Origin: an uncultured Cellvibrionales bacterium
GTDB lineage: Bacteria > Pseudomonadota > Gammaproteobacteria > Pseudomonadales > Cellvibrionaceae
Reading direction: 5' to 3'
Length of the DNA stretch: 64,000 nt
Assembly: GCA_913020115.1 (NCBI GenBank)
Contig: CAJWBQ010000010.1
Span: 1-64,000, forward strand
In this document: positions 1 through 7,552 of the stretch, piece after piece
How the letters are laid out: each line of letters opens with the position of its first letter
How positions within the stretch are numbered: the stretch's first letter is position 1
Position numbers and translations under genes: made by a program
The notes under the pieces: model-generated
The model's input: the letters and a program-made list of their open reading frames with translations, nothing else
Database searches by the model: none
What the model was told of the DNA's origin: nothing

Positions 1-42
1 CTCGGACTTGCAAGTGATTTAATTGATAAAGTTAAAATAAAT

Positions 43-69
43 AAAAAGCCGCCTAAAGGCGGCTTTTTT
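43..69. terminator. Bidirectional intrinsic terminator downstream of tyrS
   Basis: A perfect 6-bp GC stem (GCCGCC / GGCGGC, positions 48-53 and 58-63) closes a TAAA loop. It is flanked by an A-run on the left and a T-run on the right, so it can terminate transcription in both directions. On the minus strand it lies just beyond the tyrS stop codon; on the plus strand it would end a transcript entering from the left edge of the window. No gene can be recognised in bases 1-42. Confidence 0.85.
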
Positions 70-106
70 ATGGGCAATTTGCGTTAATAAAGATCAAAAA
101 TATAAA

Positions 107-1417
107 TTAGTCACCAAGCTCAAAAAGGTGGTATTTCTTCTTACCTAATTTAACGATGTAGAAGCGACCATAAAATGCATCAGATACAGGAAAGCACTTA
201 TCGATGTCCATATTTTGCTCCGCTCCCTTGGGGTGACTATTAATCAAAACTGCATTACGCCCCAAAGCGTCTTTTACCTGCTTGCCTGACGAGACCATAC
301 CCGCATCAACCAACACCTGAGTCAGCGACAAACCTTGAAGCTCTTTACGCGATAAAGTCGTCGCTGGCAGGCCGTCTAACTTCAGCTGGTCCAAGTCGGA
401 CTCGCTCAAGGACTCAAGTGCGCCACTAAAGAGAGCTGCCGTAATCCTTTCGGCGGCTTCAAGGCCAGAGTCTCCATGAACCAAACGAGTAACTGCTTCA
501 GCTAATATTCGCTGCCCTTGAGGGCGACCCTCTGCAATGCGATCCGCCTCCTCGATACCGTCAATCTCTGCGACACTTAAAAACGTGAAGTATTTTAAAA
601 ACTTATAAGTATCAGCGTCAGCACTGTTTAACCAAAACTGATAAAACGCATAGGGAGAGGTTTTCGCTGCATCCAGCCAAATGGTACCCGACTCTGTTTT
701 ACCAAACTTCGTGCCATCCGATTTGGTGACAAGCGGAAGGGTTAAACCAAAGGCCTTGCCCCCATGCATCTTCTTAGTTAAGTCGACCCCCCCGACAATA
801 TTACCCCACTGATCGCTACCGCCAATCTGCAGGGAACAGTCATATCTCTTATAGAGCTCAGCAAAATCAAATGACTGCAGCAACATATAGGTAAATTCTG
901 TAAAGGATATTCCAGCCCCTTCACGGTCAATACGCTGCTTCACAGATTCTTTATTGATCATATTATTAATGGAGAAGTGCTTACCAACATCGCGCAAGAA
1001 CGTCAGCACATCCATGCCTACGGTCCAGTCTAGATTGTTGACCACTTCAGCAGAATTGTCACAGCCATCAAATTCAATAAAGGCCGACACTTGAGTCTTT
1101 ATCTTACCCACCCAAGATTCAACAACGTCGGCCGTATTTAATTTGCGCTCCTGAGCTTTAAAACTCGGATCACCTATTAAACCAGTTGCACCGCCGACCA
1201 GTGCTATAGGCTTATGCCCCGCATCCTGGAAGCGCTTTAGCGTAAGCAAAGGCACGAGGCTACCAATATGCAAACTGTCTGCCGTAGGATCAAAGCCACA
1301 ATAAAGCGTCCGACTACCCTCACCCAAATATGTATTCAGCTGATCGTCACCAGTCATTTGAGCGACCAAGCCGCGAGCCTGCAAATCCGCCAGAAGATTC
1401 ACGTCTATAGAGGGCAT
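107..1417 (-). CDS. tyrS: Tyrosyl-tRNA synthetase
   Basis: Class I aminoacyl-tRNA synthetase that activates tyrosine and charges tRNA-Tyr in the cytoplasm. The protein (436 aa) resembles the E. coli-type enzyme along its whole length: a CGFDPTADSLHIGS segment (HIGH-type signature, residues 50-53), a VGGATGLIGDPSFK segment, a QIGGSDQWGNI tyrosine pocket, the KFGKT version of the KMSKS loop, and a C-terminal S4-like RNA-binding domain (about residues 370-436). The fourth signature residue is Ser where His is usual. I chose the ATG at 1417, six codons inside the longest frame, because GGAAG sits just upstream and the longer start would be a TTG without a clear ribosome site. It is divergent from the M23 peptidase gene, and the same neighbour order (tyrS, peptidase, anmK, erpA) is known in Pseudomonas. 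Confidence 0.97.
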   Translation of the reverse strand: MPSIDVNLLADLQARGLVAQMTGDDQLNTYLGEGSRTLYCGFDPTADSLHIGSLVPLLTLKRFQDAGHKPIALVGGATGLIGDPSFKAQERKLNTADVVESWVGKIKTQVSAFIEFDGCDNSAEVVNNLDWTVGMDVLTFLRDVGKHFSINNMINKESVKQRIDREGAGISFTEFTYMLLQSFDFAELYKRYDCSLQIGGSDQWGNIVGGVDLTKKMHGGKAFGLTLPLVTKSDGTKFGKTESGTIWLDAAKTSPYAFYQFWLNSADADTYKFLKYFTFLSVAEIDGIEEADRIAEGRPQGQRILAEAVTRLVHGDSGLEAAERITAALFSGALESLSESDLDQLKLDGLPATTLSRKELQGLSLTQVLVDAGMVSSGKQVKDALGRNAVLINSHPKGAEQNMDIDKCFPVSDAFYGRFYIVKLGKKKYHLFELGD

Positions 1418-1644
1418 AATTACACTTCCAATCAATAAGTTAGTTTGTACTCACTTCCATTCTGCAAGAAGAGGTAGCGGGAGAGTGGGCCACCATACCG
1501 AAAAAAAACCCAAAAACAAGGCCAGCCAGAAGCTTTAGTTGACGTGTTTCTCATCTCTATAGTTTTTAAGGTGATTCTTAAAGCAATATCTGATATAAAA
1601 TCAGACCTTGAGCGGCAAATATTAGTAATAGGTATAGCTTTCCA

Positions 1645-3009
1645 ATGGAACCCACTGATTTTAATAAGAAAAACCCAGCTGTCCGAACGATGCGACAGTT
1701 CCCGAAGAAGCACTTAGTATTAGTAGGTGCATTAGCCTGCTGCTTAACCCTGGCTTTGACCCTATTCCCCTCAGAAGACGTATCAGCAAAACGCCAAGAA
1801 TTAACCATAGAACTTCCCATGCTCAGCGATCACAGCCCCGAAATGGGTGACGATGCGTTAGAAGAAGAGATTCAGGAAGAGGAGTTTGTCTGGCAAGAGC
1901 TCACAGTAAAAAACGGAGACAACCTTTCTCTTGTTTTTAAACGTGCAGGATTAAATGATCGGGATATCTACGAGTTATTTAAGAAAAGCAAAGCCGCCAG
2001 CAACCTCAAACAGATACACCCAGGTCATAAACTGGCGTTCCAGCTTGATGATAACGGCAAGCTTTTACAGCTTCGCCACAGCAAAGACAAATTGAGTAGC
2101 CAGCTATTTTACCGTGATGACGATGGCTTCTCAGACCTAAAAGAAACACGCACTCCCGATACGCAAGTTGCATTTAGATCAGCAGCCATTAAATCGTCGC
2201 TGTTCGTGGCCGGCCAAAACGCCAACATGGAAGCTAGCCTAATCATGGAACTCGCCAATATTTTCGGCTGGGACATTGACTTCGCTCTCGACATTCGCAA
2301 AGGAGACAGCTTTCAAGTCACCTATGAAGAACACTTTCTTGACGGGGAAAAGATGGGCAATGGCCCGATCTTAGCGGCCACCTTTATAAATCAAAATCAA
2401 ACTTTCGAGGCTGTGCGCTACACCGATAAAGGCGGTGACGCCCAATACTACACCCCCGACGGCCACGCAATGAGGAAGGCGTTCTTACGCGCACCTCTTG
2501 ATTTCAGCCATATAAGCTCTGGGTTCAACCCTAACCGCCTGCACCCCATCCACAAAACCAAACGCCCACACCGCGGTACAGATTATGCTGCAAATCGCGG
2601 AACCCCAGTGTATGCGTCTGGTAGCGGCAAGGTGATTACTTCCAGCTACAATCGAGCCAGCGGCAACTATGTCGTTGTTCAGCACGGCAATAACATCCAG
2701 ACCAAATACCTTCACCTAACAAAACGAAAAGTAAAAGTTGGGCAACGCGTAAAGCAGAAGCAGTTACTTGGAACAGTAGGGTCTACCGGCTGGGCTACAG
2801 GACCCCACCTTCACTATGAATTCTTAGTGAGTGGCGTACACCGCAACCCAAGAACAATCGTGCAGAAATTGCCCAAAGCTAAATCTATTTCAAAACAGAA
2901 TATGGCCGATTTTCAGCAAAAGACTAAACCTTTAATCGCCAGCCTTAGTCGTTTCTTCCAAAACACTCAGCTGGCAATGGCTGACACTGATACGACAAAA
3001 AATCCATAG
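1645..3009 (+). CDS. mepM: M23 family peptidoglycan DD-endopeptidase, MepM-like
   Basis: Predicted envelope metallo-endopeptidase that cuts peptidoglycan cross-links to make room for growth. A short basic N-terminus is followed by one hydrophobic segment (about residues 24-43), so the protein is either membrane-anchored or exported. Next come an OapA/LysM-like module beginning near LTVKNGDNLSLVFK (about residues 85-170) and a C-terminal LytM/M23 domain (about 300-405). The LytM zinc motifs are visible: HRGTDYAA near residue 309 and GPHLHYE near 388. The ATG at 1645 has only a weak ribosome site; an alternative ATG at 1690 lies just before the basic and hydrophobic stretch. The gene sits 20 bp before anmK, so cell-wall cutting and fragment recycling are adjacent, as in the Pseudomonas PA0667-PA0666 arrangement. 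Confidence 0.93.
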   Translation: MEPTDFNKKNPAVRTMRQFPKKHLVLVGALACCLTLALTLFPSEDVSAKRQELTIELPMLSDHSPEMGDDALEEEIQEEEFVWQELTVKNGDNLSLVFKRAGLNDRDIYELFKKSKAASNLKQIHPGHKLAFQLDDNGKLLQLRHSKDKLSSQLFYRDDDGFSDLKETRTPDTQVAFRSAAIKSSLFVAGQNANMEASLIMELANIFGWDIDFALDIRKGDSFQVTYEEHFLDGEKMGNGPILAATFINQNQTFEAVRYTDKGGDAQYYTPDGHAMRKAFLRAPLDFSHISSGFNPNRLHPIHKTKRPHRGTDYAANRGTPVYASGSGKVITSSYNRASGNYVVVQHGNNIQTKYLHLTKRKVKVGQRVKQKQLLGTVGSTGWATGPHLHYEFLVSGVHRNPRTIVQKLPKAKSISKQNMADFQQKTKPLIASLSRFFQNTQLAMADTDTTKNP

Positions 3010-3029
3010 GCTCACAGGGAGTTCGTGAG

Positions 3030-4160
3030 ATGACTGCTTGTACAGAACGCTATATAGGCCTGATGTCCGGCACGAGTTGTGACAGCATTGACGCTGCTCT
3101 CGTGTCATTCGAAGGCGGAAAACCGCTCTCACTCCATACCCACAGTCACCCAATCTCACCGGCACTTAAGCAACAAATTTTGGCTATTTGCCAGCCCGGT
3201 GACAATGAAATTGATCGCATGGGCGCCCTTGACCGCGAACTAGGCATCGCCTTTGCCGAAGCCGCGCAGGCACTGATTGCCTCAAGCGGACTCTGCCGAG
3301 ATTTGATCACTGCGATCGGCAGCCACGGTCAGACAATTCGCCATCGCCCACCAGGGCCTTCATCACCCCAGCCATTTACTCTGCAAATTGCCGACCCCAA
3401 CCAAATCGCCGAAATTACCGGCCTCACCACCGTTGCCGATTTCAGGCGGCGAGACATGGCGGCGGGTGGGCATGGAGCACCTCTAGCGCCTGCATACCAT
3501 GAAGCCTTATTCGGTTCAGAGCTCAAGTCCCGTGCAATTATCAATATTGGAGGTATCAGCAACGTAACGTTGCTGCGTCCCGACTGCGAAGTATTGGGCT
3601 ACGATACTGGCCCAGGAAATGTTTTGCTAGATGCCTGGATTCGTAGGCACAAAGGCCTTGAATACGACGCACAAGGACAGTGGGGAAATGAAGGAAAATG
3701 TAACAATAGGCTCTTGAAAAGTTTGCTAAAGCACTCATTTTTCAAGGCCCGCGCGCCCAAAAGCACTGGCCGAGAAGACTTCCATATGGGCTGGCTTGAA
3801 GAACACCTGGCTGCCCTGTCTACCCCTCCAGCTCCAGAAGACGTTCAAGCGACATTACTTGAACTCACCGCAACAACGATCACTGATTCTCTTCAGGTCT
3901 CCTCACCGGAACTGCCAGATGAAGTTTTTATCTGCGGAGGTGGCGCCCACAATACCGCGCTGCTCAATTGTCTTAGTGAAAAGCTGCCCGACACAATGGT
4001 TTGCACGACGGAGGCGCTGGGCTTATCGCCGGACTGGGTCGAAGCGGTAGCATTTGCTTGGCTCGCCAAGCAGGCACTGCATAAACTACCCGGAAACCTG
4101 CCTTCCGTAACCGGAGCTAAGCAAAGTACCATTTTAGGAGGAATTTACTTTTCCACTTAG
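3030..4160 (+). CDS. anmK: Anhydro-N-acetylmuramic acid kinase
   Basis: Cytoplasmic enzyme of peptidoglycan recycling that opens the 1,6-anhydro ring of anhydro-MurNAc and phosphorylates it to MurNAc-6-phosphate with ATP. The 376 aa length is typical. The sugar-kinase/ASKHA fold motifs are present: GLMSGTSCDSIDAALV near the N-terminus, GSHGQTIRH, INIGGISNVT and GYDTGPGNVLLD in the middle, and FICGGGAHN near the C-terminus. The first motif has CDS where LDG is usual. It follows mepM by 20 bp and is probably co-transcribed with it. Its stop codon interlocks with that of the convergent DsrE-like gene (4-nt overlap at 4157-4160), leaving no room for a terminator between them. Confidence 0.96.
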   Translation: MTACTERYIGLMSGTSCDSIDAALVSFEGGKPLSLHTHSHPISPALKQQILAICQPGDNEIDRMGALDRELGIAFAEAAQALIASSGLCRDLITAIGSHGQTIRHRPPGPSSPQPFTLQIADPNQIAEITGLTTVADFRRRDMAAGGHGAPLAPAYHEALFGSELKSRAIINIGGISNVTLLRPDCEVLGYDTGPGNVLLDAWIRRHKGLEYDAQGQWGNEGKCNNRLLKSLLKHSFFKARAPKSTGREDFHMGWLEEHLAALSTPPAPEDVQATLLELTATTITDSLQVSSPELPDEVFICGGGAHNTALLNCLSEKLPDTMVCTTEALGLSPDWVEAVAFAWLAKQALHKLPGNLPSVTGAKQSTILGGIYFST

Positions 4161-4609
4161 AAGTAAACGTATTGCTCTTCGCTGAGCAGTCGCTCAACCT
4201 CATCGGGACCAAAGGGGACGGTGCTTACAAAAGGAAATAACTTAGCAGGGTCTTGGCCCATCACCCCCAATCGTGTACGACACACCGCAACATCAATGAC
4301 ACCGAACGCCGATAAACGCGCCGCTAAATCGACAATAGATTTGTAATCACGGTAATTATTTTTGAAAAATATCGCGACTTCTGGCCCGTGCAACACAAAA
4401 GCCAAGGGAGGCTGCTGGTCAGAGATTTCGCCACCCAAATAAAGTTCTTCCGCCCTTAACAGCGCAAGGTTTACATCTTTTGGAGAATTTTGCTGAATTC
4501 TTGCTAGATACCCCGTTGAAGACGGATTGGCCAAGCTCGCCGAAGGCTCTGCAGCCACAAGCGCTCCGCCCATCAAAACCCCAAGAATTAGGGCTAGGCA
4601 ATACCGCAA
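4157..4609 (-). CDS. DsrE/DsrF-like exported protein
   Basis: Small protein of about 150 aa with a DsrE/DsrF-type core (sulfur-relay-like fold), recognised from PPLAFVLHGPEVAIF, then a LAARLSAFGVIDVAVCRTRL segment with one Cys, then a short C-terminal VERLLSEEQYVYF helix. The open frame runs back to 4705, but that would overlap erpA by 89 nt. Starting at the TTG at 4609 gives a convincing signal peptide (MRYCLALILGVLMGGALVAA, cut near residue 20) only 7 nt after the erpA stop; an ATG at 4573 would lose it. No good ribosome site is visible, so translation is probably coupled to erpA. Substrate and partner are unknown; family members of this type are usually annotated as hypothetical. The start choice is an inference. 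Confidence 0.72.
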   Translation of the reverse strand: MRYCLALILGVLMGGALVAAEPSASLANPSSTGYLARIQQNSPKDVNLALLRAEELYLGGEISDQQPPLAFVLHGPEVAIFFKNNYRDYKSIVDLAARLSAFGVIDVAVCRTRLGVMGQDPAKLFPFVSTVPFGPDEVERLLSEEQYVYF

Positions 4610-4616
4610 GTAAGCG

Positions 4617-4970
4617 CTATATCGAAAACGAAGACCCACAACCACAGGTCGTAGACGCGTTGGGGTTTTGAACCACAAATTTTGAGCCCTGAAGTCCTTC
4701 TTCATAATTTACCTCTGCACCCATCAAATAAGGGTAGCTCATCGAGTCAACCAACACTTGGATGCCGCCCGCGTCCAAAACAGAATCATCTTCTGCTACA
4801 AGCTCGTCAAAGGTAAACCCGTACTGAAAGCCGGAACAGCCACCTCCAGTGACAAAGACTCGGAGCTTGAGCTCTTCATTGCCCTCTTCTTCTATCAGGC
4901 TTTTTACTTTAGCGATAGCGCTGTGGGTTACTTGTACCGTTTGCGGGGTATAGGTTTCAGCTGTACTCAT
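4617..4970 (-). CDS. erpA: Iron-sulfur cluster insertion protein ErpA
   Basis: A-type carrier that receives Fe-S clusters from the scaffold machinery and delivers them to client enzymes. The 117 aa protein shows the three conserved cysteines of the family: one in [13 protein letters not shown] and two in [10 protein letters not shown] at the C-terminus. It starts at ATG 4970 and has its own promoter (5019-5048) overlapped by an IscR type-1-like operator (5028-5052), so it is likely repressed by [2Fe-2S]-IscR when clusters are plentiful. The bactofilin gene lies upstream on the same strand and the DsrE-like gene follows by a few bases. The position between anmK and argC is the same as in Pseudomonas. 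Confidence 0.97.
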   Translation of the reverse strand: MSTAETYTPQTVQVTHSAIAKVKSLIEEEGNEELKLRVFVTGGGCSGFQYGFTFDELVAEDDSVLDAGGIQVLVDSMSYPYLMGAEVNYEEGLQGSKFVVQNPNASTTCGCGSSFSI

Positions 4971-5018
4971 GAGTCAATCTACTTCTCGGCTTACAGGGCC
5001 TAGGGCCCACAAACGGCC

Positions 5019-5048
5019 ATTATCTCTTTACCTGAGTAATTTAGTCAA
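5019..5048 (-). promoter_or_regulatory. Sigma-70 type promoter of erpA
   Basis: On the minus strand a -35 hexamer TTGACT (5043-5048) and a -10 hexamer GATAAT (5019-5024) are separated by 18 nt; each matches the consensus at 5 of 6 positions. Transcription would start near 5012, about 40 nt before the erpA ATG. A small GGGCC / GGCCC hairpin (4996-5008) follows the expected start point. Confidence 0.7.
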
Positions 5049-5052
5049 CTAT
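5028..5052 (-). promoter_or_regulatory. Putative IscR type-1 operator overlapping the erpA promoter
   Basis: Read on the minus strand, these 25 bases match 23 of 25 positions of the IscR type-1 consensus as I recall it (ATASYYGACTRWWWYAGTCRRSTAT). The mismatches are at position 17 and the last base. The site covers the -35 hexamer and most of the spacer, the place where a repressor would block RNA polymerase. IscR control of erpA through a type-1 site is established in E. coli. No iscR gene lies in this window, so the regulator itself is an inference. Confidence 0.72.
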
Positions 5053-5059
5053 TACTGTG

Positions 5060-5509
5060 CTAAGCTTTCCCTCCACTGGGTACACTCAAGCCAATAGGCT
5101 CTATCGTAGAACCAGAACCTTTACCCGATTTCATGTCTTCGCCCGCCTTACTCCCACCATAAAGCAGGCTACCGTTCACCTGAGAACCTTTGACCATTTC
5201 TATCATATGGTAGTGAACATTGCCTTTCACCACGGCCTTAGCCGCCAGCTCAACATGCTTCGAGGAGTAAATGTCGCCAAGCACACTGCCGTCAACGACA
5301 ACACTGGGTACTCGAATTTCACCTTCAACCTGGCCCTTGTGCGCGATCACTACTTTGGCATCACTGCCAGCTTCGGCGATAATATTGCCTCGTACCTTGC
5401 CTTCAATCTGCAGCTCACCCGTGAACAACAAGTCACCCACTACTTCCGTACCCTTTGATATCAAGGTGTGATTATTTGAAAATGCCATGTCTTTCTTATT
5501 ACTCCACAT
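5060..5509 (-). CDS. Bactofilin family cytoskeletal protein
   Basis: Bactofilins polymerise spontaneously into filaments and act as scaffolds for cell-wall or polar proteins. The 149 aa protein has the typical build: a short N-terminal tail (about 20 residues), a central repetitive beta-helix core with spaced G-x-(I/V) turns (VVGDLLFTGELQIEGKVRG through VKGNVHYHMIEM, about residues 25-115), and a flexible Gly/Ser-rich tail. Translation may start at ATG 5509, 7 nt after the DUF6776 gene stop and behind a GGAG, or at ATG 5488 behind AAGAAAG. It probably forms an operon with the upstream DUF6776 membrane protein, which could tether the filament to the membrane (inference). An M23 peptidase is encoded 2 kb away; bactofilin/M23 partnerships are known in other bacteria. 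Confidence 0.93.
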   Translation of the reverse strand: MWSNKKDMAFSNNHTLISKGTEVVGDLLFTGELQIEGKVRGNIIAEAGSDAKVVIAHKGQVEGEIRVPSVVVDGSVLGDIYSSKHVELAAKAVVKGNVHYHMIEMVKGSQVNGSLLYGGSKAGEDMKSGKGSGSTIEPIGLSVPSGGKA

Positions 5510-5516
5510 AAGGGGG

Positions 5517-6257
5517 TTAACTCTCCTGAACTAGCCACCCAAATTTTTTGTTAACCGTAACAGGGGTGGGGCCAATAGATGTAGCCACAAGCTCTATTCG
5601 AACCGGCTCAAAACCTAATGGCAACTTTAACTGACCTTCGAAATTCTGAAAATAACGAAACCGTAATTTAATATTCTCTACGCTCACTTTGTTCGACAAG
5701 GCGTTTAAGTGAAGCGAATTTTCAACACCATTCTGGCGCCCAATGACTAAAAATTTTAAATGCCCGTTCAGCACCTGATGATTGGCCGCTAATTGCTGCA
5801 CAACCAACTTATATTCGTAGGTTCTGGCTTCAGGGGTTTCCAGCACTTCCAGAGAGCCAATGGTTAAGCCTCTCTTATCAGCGGTTGGAGACATCAGGCC
5901 TCGATAAAAGGTTATATCCTCTTCCAGAGCGGCAATTTCATTTTTCAGTTCGATGACTTCTTGGCGAACATCCTCATTGGCTTTCCGGTCAACTTCTGCA
6001 CCCAAGTTGACATTGGCGAGCTGTTGACCAAATTGCTCGGCCTTCCTCACGCTAGCACTTAATTCCACTCGCAAGCGGTCGCGCTCATCGATAGCCTCTG
6101 CCTGAAGCTCGGTACCTTTATAGATACCAAATAGATAGCTTCCTCCAGTGCCACCGATTACCAGCAGCAACAGCAGAATTCTGACGAATAAGCGCACATA
6201 GGGACGGTACTTTACCACCTGCATTCGATAGCGCTTGCTACCTTTTACTGCATTCAT
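5517..6257 (-). CDS. DUF6776 family single-pass membrane protein
   Basis: Unknown function. The 246 aa protein has a basic cytoplasmic N-terminus, one transmembrane helix (about residues 25-46, VRLFVRILLLLLVIGGTGGS), a coiled-coil stretch (about 50-115, rich in E/Q/L heptads), and a compact C-terminal domain with beta-rich character (about 125-246). By the positive-inside rule the C-terminal domain is periplasmic. The start is secure: ATG 6257 follows a strong AGGAGG by 4 nt. It lies between argC and the bactofilin gene, 7 nt ahead of the latter, a pairing shared with Pseudomonas. A role as membrane partner of the bactofilin is plausible but unproven. Confidence 0.85.
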   Translation of the reverse strand: MNAVKGSKRYRMQVVKYRPYVRLFVRILLLLLVIGGTGGSYLFGIYKGTELQAEAIDERDRLRVELSASVRKAEQFGQQLANVNLGAEVDRKANEDVRQEVIELKNEIAALEEDITFYRGLMSPTADKRGLTIGSLEVLETPEARTYEYKLVVQQLAANHQVLNGHLKFLVIGRQNGVENSLHLNALSNKVSVENIKLRFRYFQNFEGQLKLPLGFEPVRIELVATSIGPTPVTVNKKFGWLVQES

Positions 6258-6285
6258 TTAACCTCCTGTAATTATCTCGAGAGAC

Positions 6286-7341
6286 TCAAGGCATTAAGGC
6301 TACGTGCCGAAGCCCCTCACTTTCATCAAAGCCGAACATAATATTCATGTTTTGAACGGCCTGCCCCGACGCACCTTTTGTCAGGTTATCGATCACTGAC
6401 AATACAACAATTTTATCTCGCCCCTGTGGCCGACAAAGCGCAATGCGGCAGACGTTAGACCCCCTTACTGAACGGGTGGCGGGGTGACTCCCCCAAGGCA
6501 ATACATCCACAAAAGGTTCCTGAGCATAACGGGTTTCATACAAGTCCTGCAATGCCGCGTCAGACAGCTCCTTACCACCACCTTGTAAGTTGGCATACAA
6601 GGTGGCATGAATCCCTCGAATCATAGGCAGTAAATGGGGCATAAATGTTAGCTGAGCCACATCAGCGCCCTCAGGTTGAACATCCCTCAAGCCCTGTTCT
6701 ATTTCAGGTAGATGCCTGTGCCCAGCACTACCGTAGGCCTTAAAACTGTCGCTAATTTCTGAGAGCAGATTGTTTACATTAGCCTGACGGCCTGCACCAC
6801 TAGCGCCAGAAGCGGCATTGGCAATGAGGTCGCCAGGGTCCACTAAGTTATTTTCAAGAAGAGGAATCAAGCCTAACTGCGTGGCCGTGGGGTAACACCC
6901 TGGGCACGCAAGGAGCTGAGCGCTTTTGATGGCCTCGCGATTGACTTCAGGTAAACCATACACCGCCTCGCCAATCAATTCTGGACAGCCGTGAGCCTGA
7001 CCGTACCAATTGGCCCATACGTCGGCATCTCTGATTCTAAAATCGGCCGAAAGGTCTATGACCCGAACGCCACGATTGATTAAAGCTGGCATCATATTTT
7101 GTGCAACCCCGTGAGGAGTCGCAAAAAACACTAGATCGCAAGTTGCTAATACTGAGACGTCCGGGACCGAAAATGCCAAATCCAAATGACCTCGCAAACT
7201 TGGGTAGAGCGTTGAAACCTGAACCCCCGCCTCCGCTCGAGAGGTGATAACAGAAACCTCAACACCCGAGTGACTCAACAACAATCTCAACAGCTCAACA
7301 CCGGTATAACCTGTGCCACCCACGATACCCACTTTAATCAC
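6286..7341 (-). CDS. argC: N-acetyl-gamma-glutamyl-phosphate reductase
   Basis: Third step of arginine synthesis: NADPH-dependent reduction of N-acetylglutamyl-5-phosphate to the semialdehyde. The 351 aa protein is a type 1 enzyme with the N-terminal nucleotide-binding motif [17 protein letters not shown], the catalytic cysteine in ACPGCYPTA, and the conserved ASGASGAGR and [10 protein letters not shown] segments. The start codon is GTG at 7341 behind GAGGTG. The next gene on this strand (DUF6776) begins 28 nt after its stop. The 211-bp region before it also serves the divergent ClC gene. Confidence 0.97.
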   Translation of the reverse strand: MIKVGIVGGTGYTGVELLRLLLSHSGVEVSVITSRAEAGVQVSTLYPSLRGHLDLAFSVPDVSVLATCDLVFFATPHGVAQNMMPALINRGVRVIDLSADFRIRDADVWANWYGQAHGCPELIGEAVYGLPEVNREAIKSAQLLACPGCYPTATQLGLIPLLENNLVDPGDLIANAASGASGAGRQANVNNLLSEISDSFKAYGSAGHRHLPEIEQGLRDVQPEGADVAQLTFMPHLLPMIRGIHATLYANLQGGGKELSDAALQDLYETRYAQEPFVDVLPWGSHPATRSVRGSNVCRIALCRPQGRDKIVVLSVIDNLTKGASGQAVQNMNIMFGFDESEGLRHVALMP

Positions 7342-7552
7342 AACTACACCTCAACCACTTTATATACGCAAATATTCACCACTACGACGCCCGAAAGCGA
7401 GTAGAAGTTTGGCTTCTGTAAAAACTAACGATAAGATTAGGCCACTATAATAAGAGCCCTTCGCGAAAATCAAAAGTTTTGCTCGACTTATTTATCAATT
7501 ATTTGCAATTGCCTTATTATTCCGTCGTTTTGTTCCCTATATTGAGAAAGCT

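Noticed and set aside
1539..1563. TTGACG ... TATAGT promoter for the M23 peptidase gene
   Set aside because: The spacer is only 13 nt, too short for sigma-70.
1432..1713. Minus-strand ORF between tyrS and the M23 peptidase gene
   Set aside because: It overlaps the start of the peptidase gene and has no recognisable protein features; the region is better read as a promoter area.
7339..7400. ArgR-type box before argC
   Set aside because: Only a half-site resembling TGAATATTT is present; the symmetric partner is missing.
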